Below are positions 8,380-15,680 of a stretch of 64,000 bases of DNA, piece after piece (the stretch's first letter is position 1; the number at the start of each line of letters is the position of its first letter). The notes beneath the pieces are model-generated. The model was not told where the DNA came from, did no database searches, and saw nothing but the letters and a program-made list of their open reading frames with translations. The DNA lies in NCBI RefSeq assembly GCF_011769525.1, contig NZ_CP050440.1, positions 7,860,001 through 7,924,000 on the forward strand, given 5' to 3'. This DNA is from Tolypothrix sp. PCC 7910. Lineage in GTDB: Bacteria; Cyanobacteriota; Cyanobacteriia; Cyanobacteriales; Nostocaceae. The position numbers were made by a program, and so were the translations under genes.

Positions 8380-10005
8380 TTACCTCAAATGCACCGAGAA
8401 ATACTTACGGTATAAATCGCAGCTAGGAACGCAATCATTACGAACAATATTCACCAACCCTAAGCTATGCATTTTAAAAGTAATTTCAGGATTAAGTTGT
8501 ACAGGTTCATTTGCCGTTACTACTCTTTTATAAGCTTCTGCTAGCTGAGGATCATCTTGTAAACATTTGAGTTGTTCTCGCAGATGGTGGCTAAAAATGC
8601 CTTGTTCCGTTGGAGCAAGTGTCAAAATTTCTTCTAGAGTAATTTCTTGATTTTTAAGATTACTCAAAGTCTCTTGTAGCAAATAGGGATGCCCTCCCAG
8701 CAATCCCATTAGTTGATTTAAACCTTGTTCTCCTAAATGCCTATCTAATTCATGTTCCTTTACCATTTCTTCTATCTGCTGCTGGTTAAACTCAGGTAAC
8801 TCAATAGCTAATCCCACATTAAAAGGTGAGCGATTAGTATCTAAGGTAGGATAAGTTTCTGTAGAATTAACCACCACTAACCTCAGCTTTTTCCAAATCT
8901 TACCCATCCTGTCCCCTTGTTTGGCAGTTTCATACCAACTCCGCAGCAGTAAGCAAAATTCGGAGAAAATGTTTTCACATTTAAACAACCGCTCAAAATT
9001 ATCTATGGCAAGAACAATAGGACTATCAATTACTGATAGTAAATACTTTTGAAAGTAACGAGTACAGCTTGTATTCAGCCCCATAGTATCTTGCCAGTAT
9101 TCATCCAACTTAGCTTCTAGTTCTAGGCTGTCAGAAACATTGATGCACAACCACTGTAAGAAGGTCTTCAAGTCAGCAATGGCAGAACTATCAGCTAGTT
9201 TCAAATCTAATTTTGCTGTTTGATAACCTTGCTGTCTAGCATAGTCGAGCAATTTCTCTAATAGCAAGGTTTTACCCATCTTTTGCGGAGCTTTAATCCG
9301 AATCAGCGCTCCCGGTTGCAAAATGGCTTTATGGCATTTTTCTTCAATCGGCGGACGTTTAATATATATATTTATTGTTTCCATGCCAGAGTTTGTAGAT
9401 AATTCCTGTGGGGAAATCTGAGAAAGTAAACTTTTTTTTGTGATGAGTTGGGGTATTAAATTCTGCGGTATCCCTGCCACTCTAATCACGCTACAACCTA
9501 GTTTATAGGCAAATTCATAATCTTGACCTGCTCCTAGCGCATCATAAAAACCTACAGCAAATTCAACTGCTGCTTTATCACCAATTGCTTGATTCATACC
9601 CACAACATAATCAATGTGTCGGGCTATTTCTTCTGTCTGGTATTTTGAATAACAAGCATTGAGAACAACACACTCTATTCGATTAGCGAATAATTGAAAT
9701 AATCCAGCTAAAGCTTCTGTATCAACTAACTTGACTTGACCCGTTTCATCCTCAAATAACAAACCTTCTTCTCCAGAACCATGCCCAGAAAAGTGAATGA
9801 TATGTGGTTCGTATTCCAGAATAGCTCTATGTATGTCTCTGTAGCGTACTGCTTCTGCTGTATCTATTGAATAATCATCACGCTTCTTTGCTCGTTTTAA
9901 TCCATCTTTAATTTCGCGCATCTCCTCACCCAGACGAAGCTGACTGGTGCCTTTAGGATTGGCTGATAACAGCAGGATCTTTCGAGCTTGATTATTACTA
10001 TTCAT
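8380..10005 (-). CDS. CHAT (caspase-like) protease domain fused to an AAA-like ATPase
   Basis: This 541-residue protein has an N-terminal CHAT domain with the catalytic histidine in HFSGHGSG (His75) and cysteine in VLNACYS (Cys118), the dyad of clan CD proteases. A second half from about residue 205 is an AAA-like ATPase with P-loop APQKMGKT at 239-246 and Walker B IVLAIDNFERLF near 330-341. Domain pairs of this sort are STAND-type conflict or cell-death modules in cyanobacteria and actinobacteria. It is the first gene of a leftward pair with the AAA-like membrane protein (3-base gap) and begins 55 bases after the stop of the CvkR-like gene. It may therefore be read from the same promoter as the repressor. 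No substrate is evident. Confidence 0.88.
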   Translation of the reverse strand: MNSNNQARKILLLSANPKGTSQLRLGEEMREIKDGLKRAKKRDDYSIDTAEAVRYRDIHRAILEYEPHIIHFSGHGSGEEGLLFEDETGQVKLVDTEALAGLFQLFANRIECVVLNACYSKYQTEEIARHIDYVVGMNQAIGDKAAVEFAVGFYDALGAGQDYEFAYKLGCSVIRVAGIPQNLIPQLITKKSLLSQISPQELSTNSGMETINIYIKRPPIEEKCHKAILQPGALIRIKAPQKMGKTLLLEKLLDYARQQGYQTAKLDLKLADSSAIADLKTFLQWLCINVSDSLELEAKLDEYWQDTMGLNTSCTRYFQKYLLSVIDSPIVLAIDNFERLFKCENIFSEFCLLLRSWYETAKQGDRMGKIWKKLRLVVVNSTETYPTLDTNRSPFNVGLAIELPEFNQQQIEEMVKEHELDRHLGEQGLNQLMGLLGGHPYLLQETLSNLKNQEITLEEILTLAPTEQGIFSHHLREQLKCLQDDPQLAEAYKRVVTANEPVQLNPEITFKMHSLGLVNIVRNDCVPSCDLYRKYFSVHLR

Positions 10006-10060
10006 CAGAAACGTGCATTTTTATAGATTTATACTGCATTTTCTCCAAAATTCTGTCAGA

Positions 10061-10489
10061 TTAACCTGCCAACTTATTCATCAACTGCTGATAAATCATG
10101 TCTAGCCACACCGGAATCACAGGTTTACCTTCATCTAAAGATGCGATCGCTTGTTCTCGGTCATACATTACAAGATTGAGCGATCGCTTATGACCCTGCC
10201 AAAGAAGCATCCACCGACTACCTTTACCAGAGTCAAATAACTCCGGCTCCTTGTCTTTAAGGGTGTTCAACGTAGTACTGGCAATATCAAAACTCAATCC
10301 CATCGACAAAAAATATAACATTGCTGCCAGTTCCATCAAATTCGGCTTTGAGTAATAAATACTACGCCCTGTTCCTGTCTCACCGATAACAGGAACAACT
10401 ACACCCTTTTCTCGCCAGTACTGGAGCTGGCGCAGAGTGCAGCCTGTGATTTCAGCCGCTTGTTTACTCGTAAAAAAAGTTTCCTGCAT
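10061..10489 (-). CDS. cvkR: CvkR-like MerR-family repressor of the CAST
   Basis: The 142-residue product begins with a MerR-type helix-turn-helix (FFTSKQAAEITGCTLRQLQY, then WREKGVV at residues 5-32). A wing segment GTGRSIYYSK and a C-terminal alpha-beta part follow. It is transcribed away from cas12k, with the two starts 69 bases apart. This size, family and position match CvkR, the MerR-type regulator of type V-K CASTs known to repress cas12k and the tracrRNA. It lacks the long dimerisation helix of metal-sensing MerR proteins. The likely operator is the dyad at 10530-10553 in the shared spacer. The function is assigned from family and position. Confidence 0.88.
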   Translation of the reverse strand: MQETFFTSKQAAEITGCTLRQLQYWREKGVVVPVIGETGTGRSIYYSKPNLMELAAMLYFLSMGLSFDIASTTLNTLKDKEPELFDSGKGSRWMLLWQGHKRSLNLVMYDREQAIASLDEGKPVIPVWLDMIYQQLMNKLAG

Positions 10490-10529
10490 GAAATCATTGT
10501 AGGCGCAGCAGCTAATTAAACATCTATGG

Positions 10530-10553
10530 TACTATTAGACATATGTGTTAGTA
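10530..10553. promoter_or_regulatory. Candidate CvkR operator in the cvkR-cas12k spacer
   Basis: The 24-bp sequence has TACTA and TAGTA arms around a perfect ACATATGT palindrome, slightly off centre. It is the only clear dyad between the two divergent genes and lies just upstream of the chosen cas12k start. Operator function is inferred from position. Confidence 0.4.
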
Positions 10554-10558
10554 AGCGT

Positions 10559-12472
10559 ATGAGCCAAATTACTATTCAGTGTCGTTTAGTAGCAAGTGAA
10601 TTTACCCGCCAACAGCTATGGAAGCTGATGGCAGAGAAAAACACGCCACTGATTAACGAACTGTTGCTCAGGGTGGCTCAAAACCCTGAGTTTGAAAGTT
10701 GGCGGCAAAAGGGCAAACACCCCAGTGGTATTGTCAAAGAACTATGCCAGCCTTTAAAAAGTCACCCTTGCTTTATTGGTCAGCCAGGGCGGTTTTACAC
10801 GAGTGCGATCGCCATAGTTAACTACATCTACAAATCTTGGTTTGCCCTGATGAAGCGATCGCAATCTCAACTAGAAGGCAAAATTCGCTGGTGGGAAATG
10901 TTGAAAAGCGATACTGAATTAGTAGAAGCCAGTGGTGTGACCTTAGAGAGCCTTCGTAACAAAGCTGCTGAAATCTTGGCTGAACTTACCCCCCAGTCCG
11001 ATACTGTTAAGGCACAACCAGCGAAAGGAAACAAACGTAAAAAGACTAAAAAAGCTAAAGTTGCAGAAGGCGACCATAGTATCTCTAAAACTTTATTTGA
11101 CACTTACCGCGATACAGAAGATATTTTGACTCGTTGTGCAATTAGCTACTTACTCAAAAATGGATGCAAAATCAACAATAAAGAGGAAGACGCTGAAAAA
11201 TTTGCTAAACGCCGCCGTAAACTAGAAATTCAGATTGAACGCCTCAGAGCAAAGCTAAAGGCACGAATCCCTAAAGGCCGAGATTTAACAGATGCTAAAT
11301 GGTTAGAAACTCTTTTGCTTGCCACTGATAATGTTCCTGAAAGTGAAGAAGAGGCGAAATCTTGGCAAGACAGCCTTTTAAAAAAATCTAGCAAAGTACC
11401 TTTTCCAGTCGCTTATGAAACCAACGAAGACATGACTTGGTTTAAGAACGAGCATGAACGTATCTGTGTGAAATTCAATGGTTTGGGTGAGCATACTTTT
11501 CAAGTCTATTGTGATTCTCGCCATCTCCACTGGTTCCAACGATTTTTAGAAGACCAACAAATTAAGCAGAAGAGTAAAAACCAACACTCTAGCAGCCTAT
11601 TTACTCTCCGCAGTGGGCGTATTGCTTGGCAGGAAGGGGATGGTAAAGGTGATCCTTGGAAAGTTAACCGCTTAATCCTCTACTGTTCTGTAGATACTCG
11701 CCTATGGACTGCTGAAGGAACAAACCTTGTAAGAGTTGAGAAAGCAGAAGAAATTGCTAAAACTATTACCCAGACAAAAGCCAAAGGCGAACTCAACGTT
11801 CAACAACTTGCTCATATAAAACGGAAAAACTCATCTCTAGCCAGAATTAATAACCCCTTTCCCCGTCCGAGTAAACCATTATATAAAGGTCAATCTCACA
11901 TTCTTGTTGCAGTTAGCCTTGGTTTAGAGAAGCCTGCAACAGTAGCAGTGGTTGATGGTTCTACAAGTACAGTCATTACCTACCGCAGTATTAAACAACT
12001 ACTAGGCGATAATTACAAACTACTAAACCAACAGCGGCAACAAAAGCATTCTTTATCCCACCAGCGCCAAATAGCTCAAATGCTCGCTGCACCCAATCAA
12101 ATGGGAGAATCACAGTTAGGGCAGTATGTAGACAGATTACTGGCTAGAGAAATTGTGGCGATCGCTCAAACATATAAAGCTGGCAGTATTGTCCTCCCTA
12201 AATTGGGCGATATGCGAGAACAAGTACAAAGTGAGATTCAAGCCAAAGCCGAACAGAAATCAGACTTAATAGAAGTTCAACAAAAATATGCCAAACAGTA
12301 CCGAGTTAGCGTCTATCAGTGGAGCTATGGTCAATTGCTCGCAAATATTCACTCGTCAGCGGCTAAAGCTGGAATTGTCATAGAGGAGTCAAAACAACCA
12401 ATTCGAGGTAGTCCGCAAGAGAAAGCGAAAGAATTAGCGATCGCTGCTTACCATTCCCGCCAAAAAAGCTGA
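10559..12472 (+). CDS. cas12k: Cas12k, nuclease-dead RNA-guided targeting protein of the type V-K CAST
   Basis: The product of 637 residues begins MSQITIQCRLVASEFTRQQL followed by WKLMAEKNTPLINELL, and contains QPGRFYTSAIAIVNYIYKSW. These are hallmarks of Cas12k (C2c5), which is about 640 residues in characterised CASTs. The ATG at 10559 is preferred to the upstream ATG at 10526, because family members begin at MS-ITIQCRL and the extra 11 residues would cover the operator. The RuvC-I segment reads ILVAVSLGLEKPATVAVVDG near residue 450, without the catalytic aspartate of active Cas12 nucleases. This fits a protein that binds but does not cut the target and recruits TnsC/TniQ/TnsB. A lysine-rich loop (KGNKRKKTKKAKV) lies near 165-178. 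tracrRNA and array follow on the same strand. Confidence 0.96.
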   Translation: MSQITIQCRLVASEFTRQQLWKLMAEKNTPLINELLLRVAQNPEFESWRQKGKHPSGIVKELCQPLKSHPCFIGQPGRFYTSAIAIVNYIYKSWFALMKRSQSQLEGKIRWWEMLKSDTELVEASGVTLESLRNKAAEILAELTPQSDTVKAQPAKGNKRKKTKKAKVAEGDHSISKTLFDTYRDTEDILTRCAISYLLKNGCKINNKEEDAEKFAKRRRKLEIQIERLRAKLKARIPKGRDLTDAKWLETLLLATDNVPESEEEAKSWQDSLLKKSSKVPFPVAYETNEDMTWFKNEHERICVKFNGLGEHTFQVYCDSRHLHWFQRFLEDQQIKQKSKNQHSSSLFTLRSGRIAWQEGDGKGDPWKVNRLILYCSVDTRLWTAEGTNLVRVEKAEEIAKTITQTKAKGELNVQQLAHIKRKNSSLARINNPFPRPSKPLYKGQSHILVAVSLGLEKPATVAVVDGSTSTVITYRSIKQLLGDNYKLLNQQRQQKHSLSHQRQIAQMLAAPNQMGESQLGQYVDRLLAREIVAIAQTYKAGSIVLPKLGDMREQVQSEIQAKAEQKSDLIEVQQKYAKQYRVSVYQWSYGQLLANIHSSAAKAGIVIEESKQPIRGSPQEKAKELAIAAYHSRQKS

Positions 12473-12503
12473 TTGACAAAACACCGAACCTTGAAAATAG
12501 AAT
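12473..12503 (+). promoter_or_regulatory. Candidate tracrRNA promoter
   Basis: TTGACA at 12473-12478, immediately after the cas12k stop codon, is followed 19 bp later by TAGAAT at 12498-12503. It would start transcription near 12510, where sequence similarity to known V-K tracrRNAs begins. The spacing is slightly long for sigma70. Confidence 0.5.
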
Positions 12504-12509
12504 AAGTAT

Positions 12510-12745
12510 CATTAATAGCGCCGCAGTTCATGCTTGTATAAAGCCGCTGTACTGTGAAAATGTGGGTTAGTTTGACTGTTGGAAGATAGTCTTGCTTTCT
12601 GACCCTGGTAGCTGCCCACCTTGATGCTGCTATCCCTTGTGGATAGGAATAAGGTGCGCCCCCAGTAATAGAGGTGCGGGTTTACCGCAGTGGTGGCTAC
12701 CCAATCACCTCCGACCAAGGAGGAACCCACCTTAATTATTTTTTG
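12510..12745 (+). ncRNA. tracrRNA: CAST tracrRNA
   Basis: The segment opens with TTAATAGCGCCGCAG and later has GGGTTAGTTTGACTGTT, CTTGCTTTCTGACCCTGGTA and GCTGC. These blocks are also found in the ShCAST tracrRNA as recalled. Near the 3' end a CCTCC (12708-12712) / GGAGG (12719-12723) hairpin precedes the anti-repeat AACCCACC at 12724-12731. The anti-repeat pairs with the 3' part of the CRISPR repeat (GGCGGGTT, one A-C mismatch) and perfectly with the homing repeat (GGTGGGTT). A T-rich run at 12733-12743 may end transcription. The 5' and 3' ends are estimates. It guides Cas12k together with the crRNA. Confidence 0.88.
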
Positions 12746-12931
12746 GCGAATCGAAGCGGGGTCAATTTCCCCAGGTATCTGCCAAAACTTCAAATCGCTT
12801 ATTGATTAAGGCTTGTAGCTTTTATAGTGTCAGTTAATTTACTTTTTCAAGTGTTAAGTGACAGGCGATTTTGGCAGATCTGACAAAAATGCTTCTGGAG
12901 TCGTTGCTAGTGAAGGATTTGAGGCGCTGGA
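12746..12931 (+). promoter_or_regulatory. Leader region between tracrRNA and CRISPR array
   Basis: This 186-base stretch holds no credible gene. It probably contains the array leader and promoter if the array is not read from the tracrRNA promoter. An AT-rich segment lies at 12806-12860. No clear promoter boxes were identified. Confidence 0.35.
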
Positions 12932-13336
12932 GTTTCAATACCCCTCACAGCTTGAGGCGGGTTGAAAGTTATATTCCGGCATAACTGCCCCTTTTTCTAT
13001 CCTAGAAGTTTCAATACCCCTCACAGCTTGAGGCGGGTTGAAAGAATTTAATGCGCCGGGGGCAGTGGGATAAAGATAATAAAGAGTTTCAATACCCCTC
13101 ACAGCTTGAGGCGGGTTGAAAGCGATGGTTGAGCGTTGAACCACTACTAGAGGAGTTTCAATACCCCTCACAGCTTGAGGCGGGTTGAAAGGGGCTTGGA
13201 AGCGTAAGTATAGCAAGAAGTGACATGTTTCAATACCCCTCACAGCTTGAGGCGGGTTGAAAGATAGCCTTAGTTCAGTGTTTCTACCTATCCATGCAAG
13301 TTTCAATACCCCTAACAGCTTGAGGCGGGTTGAGAT
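12932..13336 (+). CRISPR. Type V-K CRISPR array, 6 repeats (last degenerate), 5 spacers
   Basis: Five identical 37-bp repeats start with GTTTCAATACCCCTCACAG and end GCGGGTTGAAAG, at 12932-12968, 13008-13044, 13086-13122, 13155-13191 and 13227-13263. A sixth at 13300-13336 has three mismatches (CTAACAG, and a GAGAT end). Spacers are 39, 41, 32, 35 and 36 nt. The repeat end GGGTTGAAAG preceding the spacer, and the orientation shared with cas12k and tracrRNA, set the transcribed strand as plus. Repeat decay at the 3' side is the usual leader-distal pattern. No spacer was seen to match elsewhere in the window. Confidence 0.96.
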
Positions 13337-13369
13337 TTGTGCTTATAGCGTTTTTGGGATGTTCGTCTA

Positions 13370-13405
13370 GATTTTCAATACCTTTGCTTAAAGGTAGGTT
13401 GGCAG
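13370..13405 (+). repeat. Highly degenerate CRISPR repeat after the array
   Basis: The sequence GATTTTCAATACC, then CTTAAAGGTAGGTTGGCAG, aligns over its length with the array repeat but with many changes. It is 33 bases beyond the sixth repeat, in register with spacer length. It looks like a fossil of a seventh repeat. Its AAGGTAGGTTG (13391-13401) can pair with CAACCAACCTT at 13443-13453. Confidence 0.55.
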
Positions 13406-13510
13406 AAGATATGACAACAAGACACAGGCAATTTTTCAATTTCAACCAACCTTGCTGATAGAGCTAATAAAAATTTTAGATAGAAAGAGGATTTTAGGAT
13501 TCCATCAATA

Positions 13511-13571
13511 GTATTTGAAACCAACAAGAAAACACTTTTTAGGTGGGTTGAAAGGATAGAGCAACAGATTC
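13511..13571 (+). ncRNA. Detached homing crRNA: atypical repeat plus 17-nt spacer matching tRNA-Arg
   Basis: About 175 bases past the array, 13511-13554 is a repeat-like segment whose 3' part AGGTGGGTTGAAAG (13541-13554) keeps the array repeat end, while its 5' half is unrelated. The next 17 bases (13555-13571), GATAGAGCAACAGATTC, are identical to the minus strand of the tRNA-Arg gene at 13816-13832. In that gene the base triplet directly 5' of the match is GTG, fitting the NGTN PAM of V-K systems. Delocalised crRNAs with short spacers against tRNA genes are the established homing device of these transposons. The hairpin after the spacer (13581-13600) may define the RNA end. Confidence 0.92.
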
Positions 13572-13580
13572 TTGATTTTG

Positions 13581-13600
13581 AGGGACTGACCTGTGTCCCT
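13581..13600 (+). terminator. Hairpin after the homing crRNA
   Basis: AGGGAC (13581-13586) and GTCCCT (13595-13600) form a 6-bp stem with an 8-base loop, 9 bases after the homing spacer. There is no strong T-run behind it, so terminator function is uncertain. Confidence 0.35.
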
Positions 13601-13690
13601 AATATTGACTAATCTTATCGGTGATTAGTTGCTCTGCAAAAGCATATTGCTGCCATACTTTAAGATATAGCAGTATAAACCTGTGAAATT

Positions 13691-13767
13691 AATTTGTTAA
13701 CAGTGACATGAATTTGTTAAAAATGACATGAATCTGTTAACAGTGACAAATAATTAGTTAATGTACA
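13691..13767. repeat. CAST terminal repeats and element end (candidate TnsB sites)
   Basis: Three tandem 20-bp units lie at 13691-13710, 13711-13730 and 13731-13750, each of the form AATyTGTTAAmArTGACAtg. They are followed by TTAATGTACA ending at 13767. Read inward from the end this gives TGTACA and repeated TGTCA...TTAACA blocks, the organisation of Tn7-like V-K CAST ends where TnsB binds. Bases 13768-13772 (ACAAT) would be the target-site duplication if the usual 5-bp duplication holds; the partner copy is outside the window. Confidence 0.85.
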
Positions 13768-13776
13768 ACAATATAA

Positions 13777-13849
13777 CGAGCGCGGAGGGATTTGAACCCC
13801 CGACCCACAGAACCGGAATCTGTTGCTCTATCCACTGAGCCACGCGCCC
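13777..13849 (-). tRNA. tRNA-Arg(CCG), CAST attachment site
   Basis: The minus strand from 13849 folds as a 73-nt tRNA with GGGCGCG acceptor strand paired to CGCGCTC, G73 discriminator and no encoded CCA. The anticodon loop in AGATTCCGGTTCT gives anticodon CCG (arginine), and the T arm has GGTTCAAATCC. The gene is intact. Bases 13816-13832, D-arm to anticodon stem, are the protospacer of the CAST homing spacer, with PAM GTG at 13835-13833 on the minus strand. The transposon end lies 9 bp beyond the tRNA 3' end. Confidence 0.95.
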
Positions 13850-13918
13850 TTAACCTTTTTGATTATAACACGCCGAGGATAGAATTGCAGCTTAGTTGGC
13901 GATCGCACTCCTCTAGTT

Positions 13919-15103
13919 TTAAAGATAACTGGCAGGGTCTACAGGTGTACCATTACGCCGTACTTCAAAATGCAGATGGGGCCCAGTAGATAAACCAGTG
14001 GAACCCACAGCCGCGATCGCTTGTCCGCGTTGTACTCCTTGTCCTTCCGTAACGAACAATTCGCTGGTATGACCGTAAAGTGTAGTAATGTCGTTACCGT
14101 GGTCAATAATTACAGCTTTACCATAACCCCCATACCAGCCAGCAAAAATTACTGTTCCCGAATCAGCGGCGCGAATTGTACTACCATAACTAGCGGCAAA
14201 GTCTAGTCCAGCATGAAAGCGACGATAGCCGAGAATTGGGTGTATCCGCCACCCAAAAGGGCTGCTAGTAGCTGCATCACTGGGATATGCGAACATCCCT
14301 GTACCACGAATAATCACGCTTTTACTATTGCTATTGGCTTTCGCCTGAGCTTCTGCAACCTTTTGTTGAATCAGGACTGCTAAATTTTTGGAATCTTGTT
14401 CTAGCTGGTTTTGTGCTGCTTCTAAAGCCAAGCGATCGCTATTAAGGCGTTCAATTAACTCTGATTGTGACTGTGCTTGTGCTTGATAATCGGCTTTTTG
14501 ACCTAGCAATTGTTGACGAATCAGGGCAATTTGGTTTTTTTGCTGCTCTACTGCAGTTTTTTGTTGATTAATTAACTTTGCTTGTTGATTAAGCTTGGCC
14601 AAAATTTGCCGATCTGCTTGGTAGACTAATTTTAGCTGATGACGACGGCTAATAAAATCACTAATATTTTCACTTTGCAGTAAAATCCCCCATCCTTGAT
14701 TCGCAGGCGATCGCTGAAGAAAGCGCAAGCGTGCAACTGTAGCGACTTGTCTCTCTTCATAGGAAACTTCGGCCATAGCTAAATCAGTCTCTAACTCGTG
14801 CAGGCTTTGATTAGCTTGGCTTAATCGCAATTCAGAGTCTTGAATATAGCTATCAGTGGTTTGTAAATTTTGTTGTAACCCATCGAGGCGATTTTCAGCT
14901 GCGGTTTGCAGATTAGTTAAGCGATCGCGTTCTTTAACTACATCCTGACGTTGCTGCTTAACTTGTTGCTGTTGCTGCTTGAGGGTGTCAATTGATGGAG
15001 TATTAGTTGCATAGATGGGCAAAGCTAGAATGAATGTCAAAAAAATGACACTAAAAATCCCAGCCAATGACATCTGCCACCAACCGCAAAATCTCTTATT
15101 CAT
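13919..15103 (-). CDS. M23-family peptidase with coiled coil (EnvC/LytM-like)
   Basis: Translation from the ATG at 15103 gives 394 residues beginning MNKRFCGWWQMSLAG with a signal peptide ending near IYA-TN. A long Gln-rich coiled coil (about residues 40-260) follows, then a C-terminal LytM/M23 domain with zinc-binding HAGLDF (HxxxD) and HLHFEVR (HxH). This layout is that of murein hydrolases or their activators acting on peptidoglycan in septation. A GTG at 15172 would add 23 residues before the signal peptide and is less likely. It is transcribed toward the tRNA-Arg gene, 69 bases upstream of it. All metal ligands are present, so it could be enzymatically active. Confidence 0.9.
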   Translation of the reverse strand: MNKRFCGWWQMSLAGIFSVIFLTFILALPIYATNTPSIDTLKQQQQQVKQQRQDVVKERDRLTNLQTAAENRLDGLQQNLQTTDSYIQDSELRLSQANQSLHELETDLAMAEVSYEERQVATVARLRFLQRSPANQGWGILLQSENISDFISRRHQLKLVYQADRQILAKLNQQAKLINQQKTAVEQQKNQIALIRQQLLGQKADYQAQAQSQSELIERLNSDRLALEAAQNQLEQDSKNLAVLIQQKVAEAQAKANSNSKSVIIRGTGMFAYPSDAATSSPFGWRIHPILGYRRFHAGLDFAASYGSTIRAADSGTVIFAGWYGGYGKAVIIDHGNDITTLYGHTSELFVTEGQGVQRGQAIAAVGSTGLSTGPHLHFEVRRNGTPVDPASYL

Positions 15104-15341
15104 GGTGTGAAATTGCCAAAAGCGATGACTCCAAGCCAACACCATGAGGATGATTTTCAAAATCCGGCCCACCTACTCAAACGCAATCAATATGTATCAA
15201 CTTTGTCAGCCAAGTTTTAACACAGACTCATGGTAATGTCATGAGGACTGGGGAGAGGATGGAGGCTAGAAGCAATGACAAATTACCAATTACCCATTAC
15301 TTATCACCAAACACCAAATACCAAACCCCAAATTAATTTAT

Positions 15342-15677
15342 ATGAATATTCGCAAAGCAATTCTTTTAATAACTTTAGTGATTCCCGGTTTAGCGGTGGT
15401 GGGAATATCGCTGTATTGGTTTATTTTAGATTATGACGCGCTAGGAAAAGCTGAAAACAACATAGAAAGGTTAGCAAAATCAGACAAAGTTAGTGATAGG
15501 CAGTTAGATTATGCCTATCATCGGACTTTAGCGCATCGCATCAATGTATTCGCTGATGGAACTTGGGGATTGCTTGGAGGCGTAATTACAGGACTAGGTA
15601 TACATGGGTTAGCAACTCTTCCAGAGCAAAATAAGAGCAAAGAAAAATCAGTTTCAGATTTAGATAAGCAGACTTGA
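15342..15677 (+). CDS. Small membrane protein of unknown function
   Basis: This 111-residue protein has an N-terminal membrane helix (AILLITLVIPGLAVVGISLYW), a charged middle (NNIERLAKSDKVSDRQLDY) and a second hydrophobic segment (GTWGLLGGVITGLGIHGLA). The tail is Lys/Ser-rich. No family was recognised. Its stop is 3 bases from the converging trmFO stop. Upstream DNA is made of ATTACC-type short tandem repeats, which give no clear ribosome-binding site. Confidence 0.65.
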   Translation: MNIRKAILLITLVIPGLAVVGISLYWFILDYDALGKAENNIERLAKSDKVSDRQLDYAYHRTLAHRINVFADGTWGLLGGVITGLGIHGLATLPEQNKSKEKSVSDLDKQT

Positions 15678-15680
15678 GAC

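Larger units (their letters stand above)
1..13767. mobile_element. Type V-K CRISPR-associated transposon (CAST), CRISPR-side portion
   Basis: The stretch up to 13767 carries the CRISPR side of a Tn7-like type V-K CAST: a CvkR-like regulator, cas12k, tracrRNA, CRISPR array, a detached homing crRNA and a terminal TGTACA with three 20-bp direct repeats. The end sits 9 bp beyond the 3' end of an intact tRNA-Arg gene. The transposition genes tnsB, tnsC and tniQ are not in the window, so the left boundary is unknown and the element is shown as open at base 1. In this family cargo lies between tniQ and cas12k, which makes the NACHT-WD40, CHAT and hsdM-remnant genes cargo by position. That they are inside the element is an inference until the other end is seen. 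Confidence 0.85.

Noticed and set aside
12512-12793. Minus-strand open frame of 93 codons after cas12k
   Set aside because: It is antisense to the tracrRNA, whose blocks and anti-repeat explain the conservation.
12935-13306. Open frame on the minus strand across the CRISPR array (repeated FNPPQAVRGIET)
   Set aside because: It is a translation of the CRISPR repeats and spacers; repeat structure explains the open frame.
1-13767. A complete, self-mobile CAST in the window
   Set aside because: No tnsB, tnsC or tniQ gene is present among the frames; only the CRISPR-side part can be supported here.
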